Below, one piece after another: positions 1 through 8,836 of a stretch of 64,000 nt of DNA. Numbering within the stretch: position 1 is the stretch's first letter; each line of letters starts with the position of its first letter. Under the pieces are notes generated by a model. The model was not told where the DNA came from, did not search any database, and saw only the letters and a program-made list of their open reading frames with translations. This stretch comes from Bacillus pseudomycoides (GTDB taxonomy: Bacteria; Bacillota; Bacilli; Bacillales; Bacillaceae_G), in NCBI RefSeq assembly GCF_002582035.1, contig NZ_NUQE01000019.1:125288-189287 (forward strand), written 5' to 3'. The translations under genes and the position numbers were made by a program.

Positions 1-742
1 GTTGTAAAAATGCTTGTATAAAGCACATAAAAATAGCAATAGCAACTGTACAGAAAATAGCTCCCGCCCCTACTTTTGTACCAACTGCAAATAATGAAAA
101 TATTATTAAAAGAGACGGAATCCAAAAATAACTCTTTGCCAAGCTTGTTGTTTTTTCAATGGAATACAAAAAAACAATTGGACATATTATTGCTAAAACT
201 GATCCAAGTTCATTCCCTGCATAAAACCAGCCACGTGAACCTTCTTTAAAATATTCATAGCTATTATAATCTGTTCCAGTTGCGATAGATACAACCATAA
301 CCACATTTATAATTAAGGCTGCATACGCTATATAATTTCTCATCTTTGTATGCATCGTTTCTTTTATCTTTAATGACTTAAATACTAGAATATAACAGCT
401 TATCATGACAAATGGGTATAACGCCTTTGCGATAAACTTAATCTCTTCTCCTTGTAACATCGGATCCTTAATCATTTTATTATTTAAAAATCCTAATCCA
501 AGGACAATTCCTAGTCCAAGTAAATATATAATATATTTTCGATTTTCTTTAACACGGGCTTGCATAAGAATATAAATACCAGCAAGAGCCATAACAAAGA
601 AACGCGTTATCACTCCAACCGTTGCATCAATTTTGAGCACTAAAATACAAAATGATGTAAGCAGATCTATAATTGGTTGTAATATAATAAAAATCAATAG
701 AAAGTTCTCGAATTTATAACCTAAACTATTGTTATTTAACAT
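1..742 (-). CDS. O-antigen ligase-like membrane protein, partial (3' end outside window)
   Basis: An open frame runs leftwards from ATG at 742 to the window edge, giving 247 codons with no stop. The product is almost entirely hydrophobic, with about seven predicted membrane segments. It has features seen in Wzy/WaaL-type O-antigen polymerase and ligase proteins of Firmicutes: a conserved GWFY-A-NE-G stretch before a membrane segment, and a later GTK-G motif. These proteins usually join or polymerise lipid-linked glycans on the outer face of the membrane. The flippase and glycosyltransferases at 5.9-8.2 kb fit a surface-glycan role. The family call is from motif and topology only, and the C-terminal part is not visible. 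Confidence 0.6.
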   Translation of the reverse strand, partial: MLNNNSLGYKFENFLLIFIILQPIIDLLTSFCILVLKIDATVGVITRFFVMALAGIYILMQARVKENRKYIIYLLGLGIVLGLGFLNNKMIKDPMLQGEEIKFIAKALYPFVMISCYILVFKSLKIKETMHTKMRNYIAYAALIINVVMVVSIATGTDYNSYEYFKEGSRGWFYAGNELGSVLAIICPIVFLYSIEKTTSLAKSYFWIPSLLIIFSLFAVGTKVGAGAIFCTVAIAIFMCFIQAFLQ

Positions 743-866
743 CTTTGCCTCCGATAAATATTGTAGGTATCATAACTCGTTCCAAATACTTATTATAGCA
801 TAAGTTCTCAATTGACCCGGTGGTATTTCAATTGAATAATAAAATCTTTAAGAACCTCATTTTTAT

Positions 867-928
867 CCCGCATTAACTGGCTTTCCAGCAGTGAGGGAAG
901 AAGAATTCCCCACCAATGGAAGTTTCAC
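867..928 (-). repeat. short bcr-type repeat (internally deleted)
   Basis: Starts CCCGCATTAACTGG and ends GGAAGTTTCAC, the two ends of the repeat family that recurs throughout the window, here only 62 bp long. It is flanked by TTTAT (862-866) and TTTAC (929-933), close to the TTTAT duplication typical of B. cereus-group bcr1. The rest of 743-1097 holds only the promoter at 1030-1058. Confidence 0.6.
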
Positions 929-1029
929 TTTACCTCTTTCCTATTTATAATTTATTTACTCTCAAACGGCATTTTCAAACGCTTTCTTTCCCTATTCTTT
1001 AACTTTTTTTACATGTAGCGAAACAGGAA

Positions 1030-1058
1030 TTGTTATTTTCATAACTTTAGTGTATATT
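1030..1058 (+). promoter_or_regulatory. putative sigma-A promoter of the UPF0126 gene
   Basis: TTGTTA (1030-1035) and TATATT (1053-1058) are separated by 17 bp. They lie 40 bp upstream of the ATG at 1098, which is preceded by a GAAGGGATTGGAG ribosome-binding region. Confidence 0.5.
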
Positions 1059-1097
1059 CTTTCCTTGGAATGTCTTTAGAAGGAAGGGATTGGAGCG

Positions 1098-1730
1098 ATG
1101 TTTTTAATTGATGTATTTACATTTCTCGGCATTATCGCCGCTGCCATTTCTGGTACATTAGTAGGCTTGAAAAAAGAACTTGATTTATTTGGTGTCCTTT
1201 GTTTATCTGTAGCAACTGCACTTGGCGGCGGGATAATTCGTGATGTTATGATTGGAAACTTACCTCCAGTTGCATTTGTTCAACCCATTTACTTTTTCAT
1301 TAGCATCTTAGCAGCATTATTTACTTGTATGTTTTTTGAAAGAATTCATAAATTACAAGTTGTTATTATGCTCTCAGACGCTGTTGGTTTAGGCGTATTT
1401 ACTGCAGTCGGTGCAAATGCAGCCATTACCCATCATATGACTGCTCCTTTCTTAGTTGTTTCTATGGGAGTAATCACAGGTATTGGCGGCGGAATTTTAC
1501 GCGATATTTGCGCTCAAGATATCCCATATGTCTTTCGTAAAGAAATTTATGCAATTGCCTCCATTCTAGGTGCAATTAGTTTTCTTATTACGTATGAAAT
1601 GGGATCACACGTATTAGCTTTCTATATTTGTTTACTTGTAACATTTACTATACGCGTTGTAACTTTTATCTATAATATACATTTCCCAGTCTTTTTTAAG
1701 ACACATGCAAAAATGAATAAAGGTCATTGA
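1098..1730 (+). CDS. UPF0126 / TRIC-family cation channel-like membrane protein
   Basis: The 210-residue protein has about seven membrane helices built from two repeats, each carrying a glycine-rich GGGxxRD motif (residues 43-49 and 130-136). This layout is diagnostic of the UPF0126 family, which is related to trimeric intracellular cation channels. Bacterial members form K+ permeable trimers in structural work, but their physiological role is mostly unknown. The length is normal for the family. The gene is monocistronic: it has its own promoter and is followed by two bcr repeats. The assignment is firm at family level and the substrate is inferred from the family. Confidence 0.85.
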   Translation: MFLIDVFTFLGIIAAAISGTLVGLKKELDLFGVLCLSVATALGGGIIRDVMIGNLPPVAFVQPIYFFISILAALFTCMFFERIHKLQVVIMLSDAVGLGVFTAVGANAAITHHMTAPFLVVSMGVITGIGGGILRDICAQDIPYVFRKEIYAIASILGAISFLITYEMGSHVLAFYICLLVTFTIRVVTFIYNIHFPVFFKTHAKMNKGH

Positions 1731-1844
1731 TCTATTTTCATACAAAAGAGAGTTCTGCCATGAATTCTCTTTCTTTATGTCATATAAATCTTTTAAATTT
1801 TATATAACAATATAGAGAAAAAAAGAAAAAATAGCTATAATAAA

Positions 1845-1981
1845 GTGAAACTTCCATTATTAGGGGTTTTTCCATCCTCCAATAATGGTGAATCGAGCTT
1901 TTACGGGCAGTTATACCCCACCTATCTTCTTCGCTTCTCTCTGACTCTTGGAGTGGGGGTCTTACTGCCCGTTAATGCGGG
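1845..1981 (+). mobile_element. bcr-type repeat, full
   Basis: This 137-bp element begins GTGAAACTTCCATTA and ends GTTAATGCGGG. ATAAA flanks it on both sides (1840-1844 and 1982-1986), the complement of the TTTAT duplication described for bcr1. It is strongly self-complementary internally. It carries no ORF, so if mobile it would depend on a transposase elsewhere. Confidence 0.75.
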
Positions 1982-2018
1982 ATAAATAAAATGAAAAACA
2001 TTGTAAACGCTTTATAAG

Positions 2019-2090
2019 GTAAAACTTCTATCAACAAGGGGTTCTGCCTTTAAATTTTGAGGTAAGGGCTTATTGTCTAGAGATAGCGGG
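2019..2090 (+). repeat. degenerate bcr-type repeat
   Basis: This 72-bp decayed copy runs from GTAAAACTTCTATCA to GATAGCGGG and is followed by ATAAA (2091-2095). It lies in tandem with the full copy at 1845 and just before the ribosome-binding site of the chemoreceptor gene. Confidence 0.5.
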
Positions 2091-2115
2091 ATAAATATAT
2101 ACAGGGGGAACAATC

Positions 2116-3420
2116 ATGCTAAATATTTTTAAAAAGGACGGTAGTCAAACAAACGAAAGAAGCTTAAAAGAACAAAGTAAAAATAAAACAGTAACATTTC
2201 TTGTACCAATGGATTCTGATTTAGCAGCACAGATGGACATGCTGCACGTAACAAAAGAGGATTTACAGGTTGTAAAAGTGCTACAACCTTTTATTTATGA
2301 ACAACTTGATTGGATTACAAAAAAATTCTATGAAAATATTACAAAACAACCACACCTCATAAATATCATCGAAAAATATAGTTCAGTTCAAAAATTACAA
2401 CAAACATTAAAGAAACATATTGAGCAATTATTTAGCGGTGATATTGATGAGGAGTTTATTCAACGTCGTGTTCAAATTGCACGAAAACATGTAAAAATTG
2501 GGTTACATAGAAAATGGTATACTTCTGCATACCAAGAATTATTTCGTTCAATCATTAAAATTCTAGAAGAAAAATTTACAAAACTCGAAGACTTCACCTG
2601 CGCTGTTCACGTACTAAACAAACTCTTTTCACTCGAGCAAGAACTTGTTTTAACAGCTTACGAACAAGAATATGAAGTAATTCGAAAAGAGCATGAACAA
2701 GAAAAAGAAATTGCCCAAATGACAATCACCCATATCGCTCAAGAACTTGCTGTTGTATCAGAAGAAACAGGCGCTTCTATTCAGCAATTAACAACACAAT
2801 CAGAGAACATTATTGATATCGCAAAAACGGGTACATCGTTAGCAATACAATCAGAACAAAAAGCAACCCAAGGAAAACAGCAGCTTCATGTTCAAAATCA
2901 ACGAATGGAAAGCATGAAAGGCAGCATGCAAACAATTATTGAAGATACACAAGAACTACTGGTTATTTCGAAAAAAATTAACGAAATTATTGATATTGTA
3001 AAATCGATTGCTGATCAAACAAATTTACTTGCTTTAAATGCAGCGATTGAATCTGCACGTGCTGGCGAATTTGGAAAAGGATTTGCCGTAGTAGCAGGAG
3101 AAATCCGCAAACTATCCGAGCAAACAAAAGAGTCCATTTCAAATGTGACGAAGCTTGTTGAAAAAACAAATGAACAAATTACACACGTTTCATCTTCTGT
3201 TGAACAAATTAATAGTCTTGTCTCTGAGGGAACAAATAGTATGAATGAAACTGATAACTATTTCGAAGAAATTGTAAAAGATATGTTTAACTCAAAAGAG
3301 CAGAATCAAAAAATTGAAAATGAACTTGAATTAATTACTCATGTTATAAAAGCAATTGAAGATGCTTCTGCAAAAATGGCTCTAACAGCTGATAGTTTAA
3401 TGTCCGAATTAAACCGATAA
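2116..3420 (+). CDS. hemAT: HemAT-type globin-coupled aerotaxis transducer
   Basis: This soluble 434-residue chemoreceptor has no membrane segments. Residues ~20-190 form a globin sensor domain; H125 in RKHVKIGL matches the proximal heme ligand, and Y72 lies where HemAT has its distal tyrosine. Residues ~200-434 are an MCP signalling coiled coil with the conserved hairpin tip ([19 protein letters not shown]). HemAT binds O2 and signals through CheA/CheW to direct aerotaxis. A GGGGGAA ribosome-binding site precedes ATG 2116. No other chemotaxis gene is nearby, as is usual for this receptor. Confidence 0.92.
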   Translation: MLNIFKKDGSQTNERSLKEQSKNKTVTFLVPMDSDLAAQMDMLHVTKEDLQVVKVLQPFIYEQLDWITKKFYENITKQPHLINIIEKYSSVQKLQQTLKKHIEQLFSGDIDEEFIQRRVQIARKHVKIGLHRKWYTSAYQELFRSIIKILEEKFTKLEDFTCAVHVLNKLFSLEQELVLTAYEQEYEVIRKEHEQEKEIAQMTITHIAQELAVVSEETGASIQQLTTQSENIIDIAKTGTSLAIQSEQKATQGKQQLHVQNQRMESMKGSMQTIIEDTQELLVISKKINEIIDIVKSIADQTNLLALNAAIESARAGEFGKGFAVVAGEIRKLSEQTKESISNVTKLVEKTNEQITHVSSSVEQINSLVSEGTNSMNETDNYFEEIVKDMFNSKEQNQKIENELELITHVIKAIEDASAKMALTADSLMSELNR

Positions 3421-3460
3421 GTACAACTCCAAAAAAGACCTACATTATACAATAATGAAA

Positions 3461-3492
3461 AAAGAATCCTACTTAAAGGATTCTTTTATTTT
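3461..3492. terminator. bidirectional terminator between hemAT and a convergent gene
   Basis: Arms AAAGAATCCT (3461-3470) and AGGATTCTTT (3477-3486) are followed by a T-rich run. The right arm overlaps the stop codon of the minus-strand gene. Confidence 0.7.
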
Positions 3493-4829
3493 TTAAAAAA
3501 CAGCTTTTGACAATATTGATATACTATATATACCCCATAGCTTTGCAATATCAATAAACTAGGGACTAGTATGCTATCATATACAATACGCGTATTCATA
3601 AGTCTTGCAAATAAATAACCTACTATAATGAATAGAAGCAGCATATAACTTCCATTTCCCGGTTTTTGAAATAGAAGATGTAACATAGCAATTGCTACAA
3701 ATATTGTAATCATTATATATATAAGGTACCCACCCTTTATAAGAGTGTTTTTTATTTCTTGTTTCTGTAAGTTCCCTAAACTCATTTGAATAGAGGAAAA
3801 CCCCTCCATCTCTATTTCTTTCAACTTTTTATTTATAAAATCCACAGTATACTCTTTTTTCTCCCGTTCTGTTGTTTTTTCATTTCCACCTACTAATACA
3901 GATTGAACATACCGATCATTTGTAAATGTAGATTGTAAACTACTTGATTTTGCCAATGCGTAACTTACTCCATAATGGACACCATAAAATATAACGCATA
4001 CACCTACTATTTTAAAAAGCATTTTTTTTCGTTCTGTACTTTGCAAAACTTCCACCACTACAAGGTACATAACAAGGACTATAATCAAAAATAAACCTAA
4101 TGGACGAATTATATTACTAAAAGCAAATAAAAAAGCGGCCACTCCCCACATATACGAGTGACTTAAACCCTTATGTATAAGTAAGTAGCATGCAAAATAA
4201 AATAAACACGTTGCTAAATGTTCATTTGTCAACACAGAACAAAGTACAATATTAGGAATATATACAGCATACAACATAGCCGCAATTCGGCCGCATTCTT
4301 CATGAAATAGCGTAGAAGCAAGCTTGTAAATAAAAAAAGCTGTAGCCCCGCAATATAAGATATTGCATATCTTTAATACAAACATTGCATCTCCAAAAAG
4401 ACGAATAAAAAAGGATTCGTACATAATAAAAGGTGATTGTACAAGAGCTTCTATCCCGCTAAAACTAGTATTTCCTTGCCCAATTTGCTTAGCGGCCTCA
4501 TACATCATCTTCGCGTCACCTTCAAGTGGGGCTCCCATCGACACAATTGCTAGAAAACGAAGTACTACAGTACTTGAAATAAGAAAAAGAATAAATTGTT
4601 TACTCGTAAATCGATATTGTAAAATAGATGTAGTCAGCAAAATTAAAATGATACAAACACCTAATACAATCACTAAACCGGTAGAGTTTATATCAAAAAT
4701 ATTGCTTACCTCTTCAAAAAAATACCAAAATGAATATAAAAAAAAGAGGAACATGAGTCCAACTACTATCTTGTTAAATAAAGAATGAAAGCCTATCTGT
4801 ACATTACTCATAATTCTATTGTATGGCAC
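3486..4829 (-). CDS. GT-C-like membrane glycosyltransferase (ArnT/PMT type), paralogue of the 10592 gene
   Basis: The 447-residue protein has roughly ten membrane helices. The loop after the second or third helix carries a PLEGDAKMMY stretch (D105), which resembles the acidic catalytic loop of GT-C enzymes such as ArnT and PMT; these transfer sugars from polyprenyl phosphates outside the membrane. A YAVYIPN..SVLTNEHLA block is shared with the protein encoded at 10592-12037, showing that the two are paralogues. The GTG start at 4829 is preferred because AAAGGG lies 8 nt upstream; the internal ATG at 4811 has no good ribosome-binding site. The donor and acceptor are unknown. Confidence 0.65.
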   Translation of the reverse strand: MPYNRIMSNVQIGFHSLFNKIVVGLMFLFFLYSFWYFFEEVSNIFDINSTGLVIVLGVCIILILLTTSILQYRFTSKQFILFLISSTVVLRFLAIVSMGAPLEGDAKMMYEAAKQIGQGNTSFSGIEALVQSPFIMYESFFIRLFGDAMFVLKICNILYCGATAFFIYKLASTLFHEECGRIAAMLYAVYIPNIVLCSVLTNEHLATCLFYFACYLLIHKGLSHSYMWGVAAFLFAFSNIIRPLGLFLIIVLVMYLVVVEVLQSTERKKMLFKIVGVCVIFYGVHYGVSYALAKSSSLQSTFTNDRYVQSVLVGGNEKTTEREKKEYTVDFINKKLKEIEMEGFSSIQMSLGNLQKQEIKNTLIKGGYLIYIMITIFVAIAMLHLLFQKPGNGSYMLLLFIIVGYLFARLMNTRIVYDSILVPSLLILQSYGVYIVYQYCQKLFFKK

Positions 4830-5012
4830 CTCTTTTTCCCTTTATTAAAGGGTATCTATTCCCTTTAACTTTATATTTTTAACAAAATGATTTTATCACG
4901 AATAAAAGGAGTGCTGGTAGCCTATTTCTATGACAAAGCTAATAACATCACATATTCTCCTTGCAATGTAAGCGAAATCTCTTTTACACTACAATCTAGA
5001 TAGAGTGAAATT

Positions 5013-5045
5013 TCTGTTCATTAATGATTATACATAATGAACAGA
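5013..5045. promoter_or_regulatory. hairpin in the 5' leader of the thioesterase gene
   Basis: Perfect 11-bp arms TCTGTTCATTA (5013-5023) and TAATGAACAGA (5035-5045) lie 55 bp upstream of ATG 5100. The preceding GAGTGAAATTTCT resembles a decayed bcr repeat end, so this may be repeat debris rather than a regulator. Confidence 0.35.
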
Positions 5046-5099
5046 ACAAATCGAGTTCTTATGGGAATCATTAAGCCAAAATAAATAGGAGTAGATAAT

Positions 5100-5612
5100 A
5101 TGGAAAAGAAATTTATGAGAGAATCTAAGGCGATAAAAACAACACGTGTTTTTCCGAATGACCTAAACAACCATCAAACATTATTTGGCGGAAAATTATT
5201 AGCGGAAATTGACAGCATCGCTTCTATTGCAGCTGCACGTCATTGCCGTAAGCACTGTGTGACAGCTTCTATCGATTCTGTTGACTTTTTAACACCAATT
5301 CATCAAACTGATTCTGTTTGCTATGAAGCATTCGTTTGTTATACAGGAAGATCTTCTATGGAGGTATTCGTAAAAGTCGTTGCAGAGGATTTATTAGGTG
5401 GCGAACGCCGTATTGCTGCTACTTGCTTCATTACTTTCGTGGCATTAGAGAACGGAAAACCATCCTCTGTACCAGGTGTAATTGCTGAAACAGAAGAAGA
5501 ACACTGGTTATATAATACAGGTACAGAACGTGCAGAAAAACGAAAACTGAACCGACTAAAAAGTAAAGAGATGGCAGAAGTACTAACAATTCAAAAACCG
5601 TGGAATGCATAA
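5100..5612 (+). CDS. acyl-CoA thioesterase, hotdog fold (YkhA-like)
   Basis: The 170-residue single hotdog domain carries the family signature NxHQTLFGGKLLAEID (residues ~23-38), typical of YciA/BACH-type acyl-CoA hydrolases that release free fatty acids and CoA in the cytoplasm. The C-terminal 30 residues are charged, as in Bacillus YkhA. AGGAG (5088-5092) sits at a normal distance from the ATG. The gene is monocistronic and is followed by a strong terminator. The family is clear; chain-length preference cannot be read from the sequence. Confidence 0.88.
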   Translation: MEKKFMRESKAIKTTRVFPNDLNNHQTLFGGKLLAEIDSIASIAAARHCRKHCVTASIDSVDFLTPIHQTDSVCYEAFVCYTGRSSMEVFVKVVAEDLLGGERRIAATCFITFVALENGKPSSVPGVIAETEEEHWLYNTGTERAEKRKLNRLKSKEMAEVLTIQKPWNA

Positions 5613-5617
5613 TTAAA

Positions 5618-5650
5618 GAAACCACCATCCTCTATTAGGATGGTGGTTTC
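5618..5650 (+). terminator. terminator of the thioesterase gene
   Basis: Arms GAAACCACCATCC (5618-5630) and GGATGGTGGTTTC (5638-5650) are perfect 13-bp complements. The region 5651-5877 shows nothing else recognisable. Confidence 0.75.
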
Positions 5651-5877
5651 TCATACTTCTTCTTAATCTTTAATATGACATTTAAAATCCGTTTTCATCA
5701 ATGATTATTTCCATAAGTTGCTTTACAAAGTTTACGCGCGTTACACTGATAAAGTTAGCTATGGCTTTTTTAAAAAAATTTGCTCACAACATAAAATAAA
5801 TCGTATAATTACCAAATGTGTAATAGATAAAACACGAATCATATACTCCATAAAATTATGTATAGAAGGATCTAGTT

Positions 5878-7332
5878 ATGCAAAAATCACTATTTAAAAA
5901 CATTTTGTATAAGATTGCACTGAATATCTTTAACATTATTCTCCCCTTACTCGTTGGACCATACGCTTACCGAGCGCTTGGAGCACAATCAATGGGAACT
6001 GTTAACTTTGCTGATACGATTTTTAATTACTTCTTCATTTTTGCTGTATTTGGTATTTATCAATATGGATTACGAGAAATGAGCTTAGTAAAAAATGATA
6101 AAAAAAAGGTAAGTCAACTTTTCACAAACCTTTACCTTATTAATTTAATGACAAGCTTATTTGCTCTTTCAACGTTTTTAATATTTAGTTACATCGGCTA
6201 TGGCAATGAAAAAATATTCCCGGTATTAGTTATTTTTGGATTTAACTTCATTTCGAATATGTTCTACGTAGAATGGGTAAATGAGGCTCATGAAAACTAT
6301 GATTTTATTGCTATAAAAACTATTTGTGTTAGATTAACTTACGTTGTGCTATTATTTATAATCGTTCATAATGCAAATGACTATAAACAATATGCAGCAC
6401 TATTAGCTCTTTCAACATTTTTAAATCATTTTACTAGCTTTATATACATTAAGCGGAAAATAAAATTTGATTTCTCTAATATTACAATCGTTCCGCACTT
6501 AAAACCATTACTAGCAATTGTTATTTTCTCAAATACAAGCGTCTTATATACACAATTAGACCGTTTCTTACTTGGAGAATATTTAGGTGCAGAATCTGTG
6601 GCATTCTATGTAATGGCCTTTCAAATGATGACCATTATTAATACACTAATGATCAGCGTAATTCAAGTTACCATTCCAAGACTATCCTATTTATCAGGAA
6701 ATGCTAATGAAAAAGAGTATGAAACATTATTAAATAAGATTTCAAAAGTGTACTTTATTACACTCTTCCCTGCTGCTGTTGGCCTCATTTTAATTTCTCA
6801 TGCTGCCGTTGTTATTTACGGCGGATCCGAATTTGCATCTGCTGGGAATGCATTATCTATTTTTTCTCTATATATGGTTTCCTTAGGAATCGAGTCAATT
6901 CTATCGAACCAAATTATTTATGTGAAGAAGAAAGAACATATTTTAGTTCGTTTTTTATTTATATGCGGTTTCACAAACCTTGCATTAGATATTTCATTAA
7001 TTATCTTTCATGTCTTCACACCAGCAACTGCTATTTTCACAACAACAATTGCAAACTGCTTATTGATTGTTTTGGAATATACGTATGTAAAGAAGAAATT
7101 AAAAGTAAATTACACATTGTTTGATATGAGTAAATTAAAATATTTACTTTACTCATTAACCTTTATTCCATTAACATTTATTGTAAAGATGTATTTCAAA
7201 AACACGCTATCATTTGCTGTTATCACAATTGCAGTAAATATATTTGCTTACGCTCTTATCTTATTAATAACAAAAGATGAAATTCTCTTTATGTTTTTAA
7301 ATAAAATAAAATTAAAGTTTAAAAAAGCGTAA
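5878..7332 (+). CDS. Wzx-type oligosaccharide flippase
   Basis: The 484-residue protein has about 14 membrane helices. Its N-terminus (YKIALNIFNIILPLLVGPYA, then GAQSMGTVNFADTI) is typical of polysaccharide_synt (RfbX/Wzx, MOP superfamily) flippases, which move undecaprenyl-linked oligosaccharides across the membrane. Length and topology are normal. It is followed 75 bp later by a GT2 glycosyltransferase on the same strand, so the pair probably serves a surface polysaccharide together with the ligase-like gene at the left edge. No complete polysaccharide cluster is present here, so the glycan cannot be named. Confidence 0.85.
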   Translation: MQKSLFKNILYKIALNIFNIILPLLVGPYAYRALGAQSMGTVNFADTIFNYFFIFAVFGIYQYGLREMSLVKNDKKKVSQLFTNLYLINLMTSLFALSTFLIFSYIGYGNEKIFPVLVIFGFNFISNMFYVEWVNEAHENYDFIAIKTICVRLTYVVLLFIIVHNANDYKQYAALLALSTFLNHFTSFIYIKRKIKFDFSNITIVPHLKPLLAIVIFSNTSVLYTQLDRFLLGEYLGAESVAFYVMAFQMMTIINTLMISVIQVTIPRLSYLSGNANEKEYETLLNKISKVYFITLFPAAVGLILISHAAVVIYGGSEFASAGNALSIFSLYMVSLGIESILSNQIIYVKKKEHILVRFLFICGFTNLALDISLIIFHVFTPATAIFTTTIANCLLIVLEYTYVKKKLKVNYTLFDMSKLKYLLYSLTFIPLTFIVKMYFKNTLSFAVITIAVNIFAYALILLITKDEILFMFLNKIKLKFKKA

Positions 7333-7407
7333 TACACATGAGGAAAGGATACTGCATCTTTTCCTCAATCCTCCTGCTAACGAAACTTCTTAAAGGAGCT
7401 GTTACGA

Positions 7408-8229
7408 TTGAAATTCTCTTTAATCATGGCCACTTGCGGCAGACGTGATGATATTATAGATTTACTAAAATCCCTAGAAAAACAAACATACAAAAACTTT
7501 GAACTCATCGTAGTCGATCAAAACGATATACCAATCTCTGATTTATTTGAAGATTATAAAGAAAAATTCTCAATCAACTATATATACACACCAATTAAAG
7601 GATTATCCCGTGCACGTAACACAGGATTAAAAGCAACTGACGGCGATATTATTGCTTTTCCAGATGACGATTGTATTTACGAAACAAATGTATTAGAAAA
7701 CATCCAAGAAACATTTGAAAAAAATAAAGATATTCAGTTTATTTCTACCAATACAACAAATGTAGAAAAGACAGGCTCTTTAATACACGCACCAAAAACA
7801 GATATCATTTTAAATAACAAATATGGCTTCATGGGACCTTCCTTTGCACTATTCTTCACGAAACAATTTGTACAAGATGTAGGCACATTTGATGAAGGCT
7901 TAGGAGTTGGATCAGGGACGATTTACGGAGCGGGCGAGGAAACTGACTTCGTACTTCGTGGTATGAAAAATGGATATACAGGTTTATTTAAGCACGACCT
8001 TTTCGTATATCATCCAGTAAAAGAAGAAGTCATTAATGAGCAATCATTGAAAAGAGCAATTTCCTATGCTGGAGGTTTCGGCAGAGTCATTCGCTTACAT
8101 TATGGATTCCCTTACTTTTTACGTGCCATTGCTGCTGCTACATTCCGTACGATACAAAACATCTCTAACGATAAACGAAAATTCCATGTAAATCGCTTAA
8201 AAGGTATTGTCAGAGGGTACTTTAAATAA
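7408..8229 (+). CDS. family 2 glycosyltransferase
   Basis: The 273-residue protein has a GT-A fold start (FSLIMATCGRRDDIIDLLKS), the nucleotide-binding VVDQND, and an acidic metal-binding DDDC motif at 86-89. EETDF further on is the likely catalytic-base region. Such enzymes transfer a sugar from a nucleotide sugar to a lipid-linked acceptor at the inner membrane face. The TTG start at 7408 is supported by AAAGGAG at 7392-7398. The TAA stop (8227-8229) is formed by the ATAAA target sequence flanking the bcr element that follows directly, so insertion may have altered the C-terminus. Confidence 0.85.
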   Translation: MKFSLIMATCGRRDDIIDLLKSLEKQTYKNFELIVVDQNDIPISDLFEDYKEKFSINYIYTPIKGLSRARNTGLKATDGDIIAFPDDDCIYETNVLENIQETFEKNKDIQFISTNTTNVEKTGSLIHAPKTDIILNNKYGFMGPSFALFFTKQFVQDVGTFDEGLGVGSGTIYGAGEETDFVLRGMKNGYTGLFKHDLFVYHPVKEEVINEQSLKRAISYAGGFGRVIRLHYGFPYFLRAIAAATFRTIQNISNDKRKFHVNRLKGIVRGYFK

Positions 8230-8230
8230 A

Positions 8231-8365
8231 GTGAAACTTCCATCAGTGGGAAGTTTCTTCATCCCCACTGATGGAAAGCTCTCACCAATCGGGCGCATGC
8301 CAGCAGTTAGCCCCCACCTCTCTATCAATCTTGAGATGGAGGTCTTACTGCCCTAAAATAGCGGA
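8231..8365 (+). mobile_element. bcr-type repeat, full
   Basis: This 135-bp copy runs from GTGAAACTTCCATCAG to ATAGCGGA and is flanked by ATAAA at 8226-8230 and 8366-8370. The left duplication contains the stop codon of the upstream glycosyltransferase gene. Confidence 0.75.
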
Positions 8366-8372
8366 ATAAAAG

Positions 8373-8411
8373 AAAAAGCAACTGTCCAATACAGGAACAG
8401 TTGCTTTTTCT
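8373..8411 (+). terminator. intrinsic terminator
   Basis: Arms AAAAAGCAACTGT and ACAGTTGCTTTTT surround a 12-nt loop and are followed by CTTTA. It ends the flippase-glycosyltransferase unit, downstream of the bcr insertion. Confidence 0.75.
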
Positions 8412-8598
8412 TTATAGGGTTTTAACTTACAAAAAACAAGGGGATTTTTTATAATCTCTAAACAAGTGATGAATAAAATAATGACAATGTATCATCTTGG
8501 TATAAAGCACGCATCATCGTATTTATCATTATATTTATTCATCTATACATTGTTTATACAACCTTGTTAATGAAAGTATATAATATATATAAGGGATC

Positions 8599-8673
8599 AA
8601 CTATCGATTTTCCTTACAAAAAAATTACATTATTGCAAGGTAAATTACATCATTGTAAGATTAATCGATAGTT
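8599..8673 (+). promoter_or_regulatory. paired inverted and direct repeats in the leader of the ABC-F gene
   Basis: Outer arms AACTATCGAT (8599-8608) and ATCGATAGTT (8664-8673) are perfect complements. Inner CTTACAA and TTGTAAG add to the stem. The loop contains two direct near-copies of ATTACATTATTGCAAG. The structure lies about 165 bp upstream of the ABC-F start. The function is unknown; attenuation is one possibility because ABC-F resistance genes often use leader control. Confidence 0.4.
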
Positions 8674-8836
8674 ACAACAAGTCATATTCTTCTTTAGTAC
8701 AAACATAATTTTTCCCATAAAGTTACAGCTCCCATTCATACGGAATACGTGATAACTTAAAGATAAAAGATAGCTTTATATTTAAGAATTTAGTATCATG
8801 ATTCAAGATACTATTTCAAACAGGGCGGAGGACACT

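Noticed and set aside
4363-4788. 141-codon plus-strand ORF antisense to the GT-C-like gene
   Set aside because: It is a shadow of a membrane-protein gene with no ribosome-binding site or recognisable motif.
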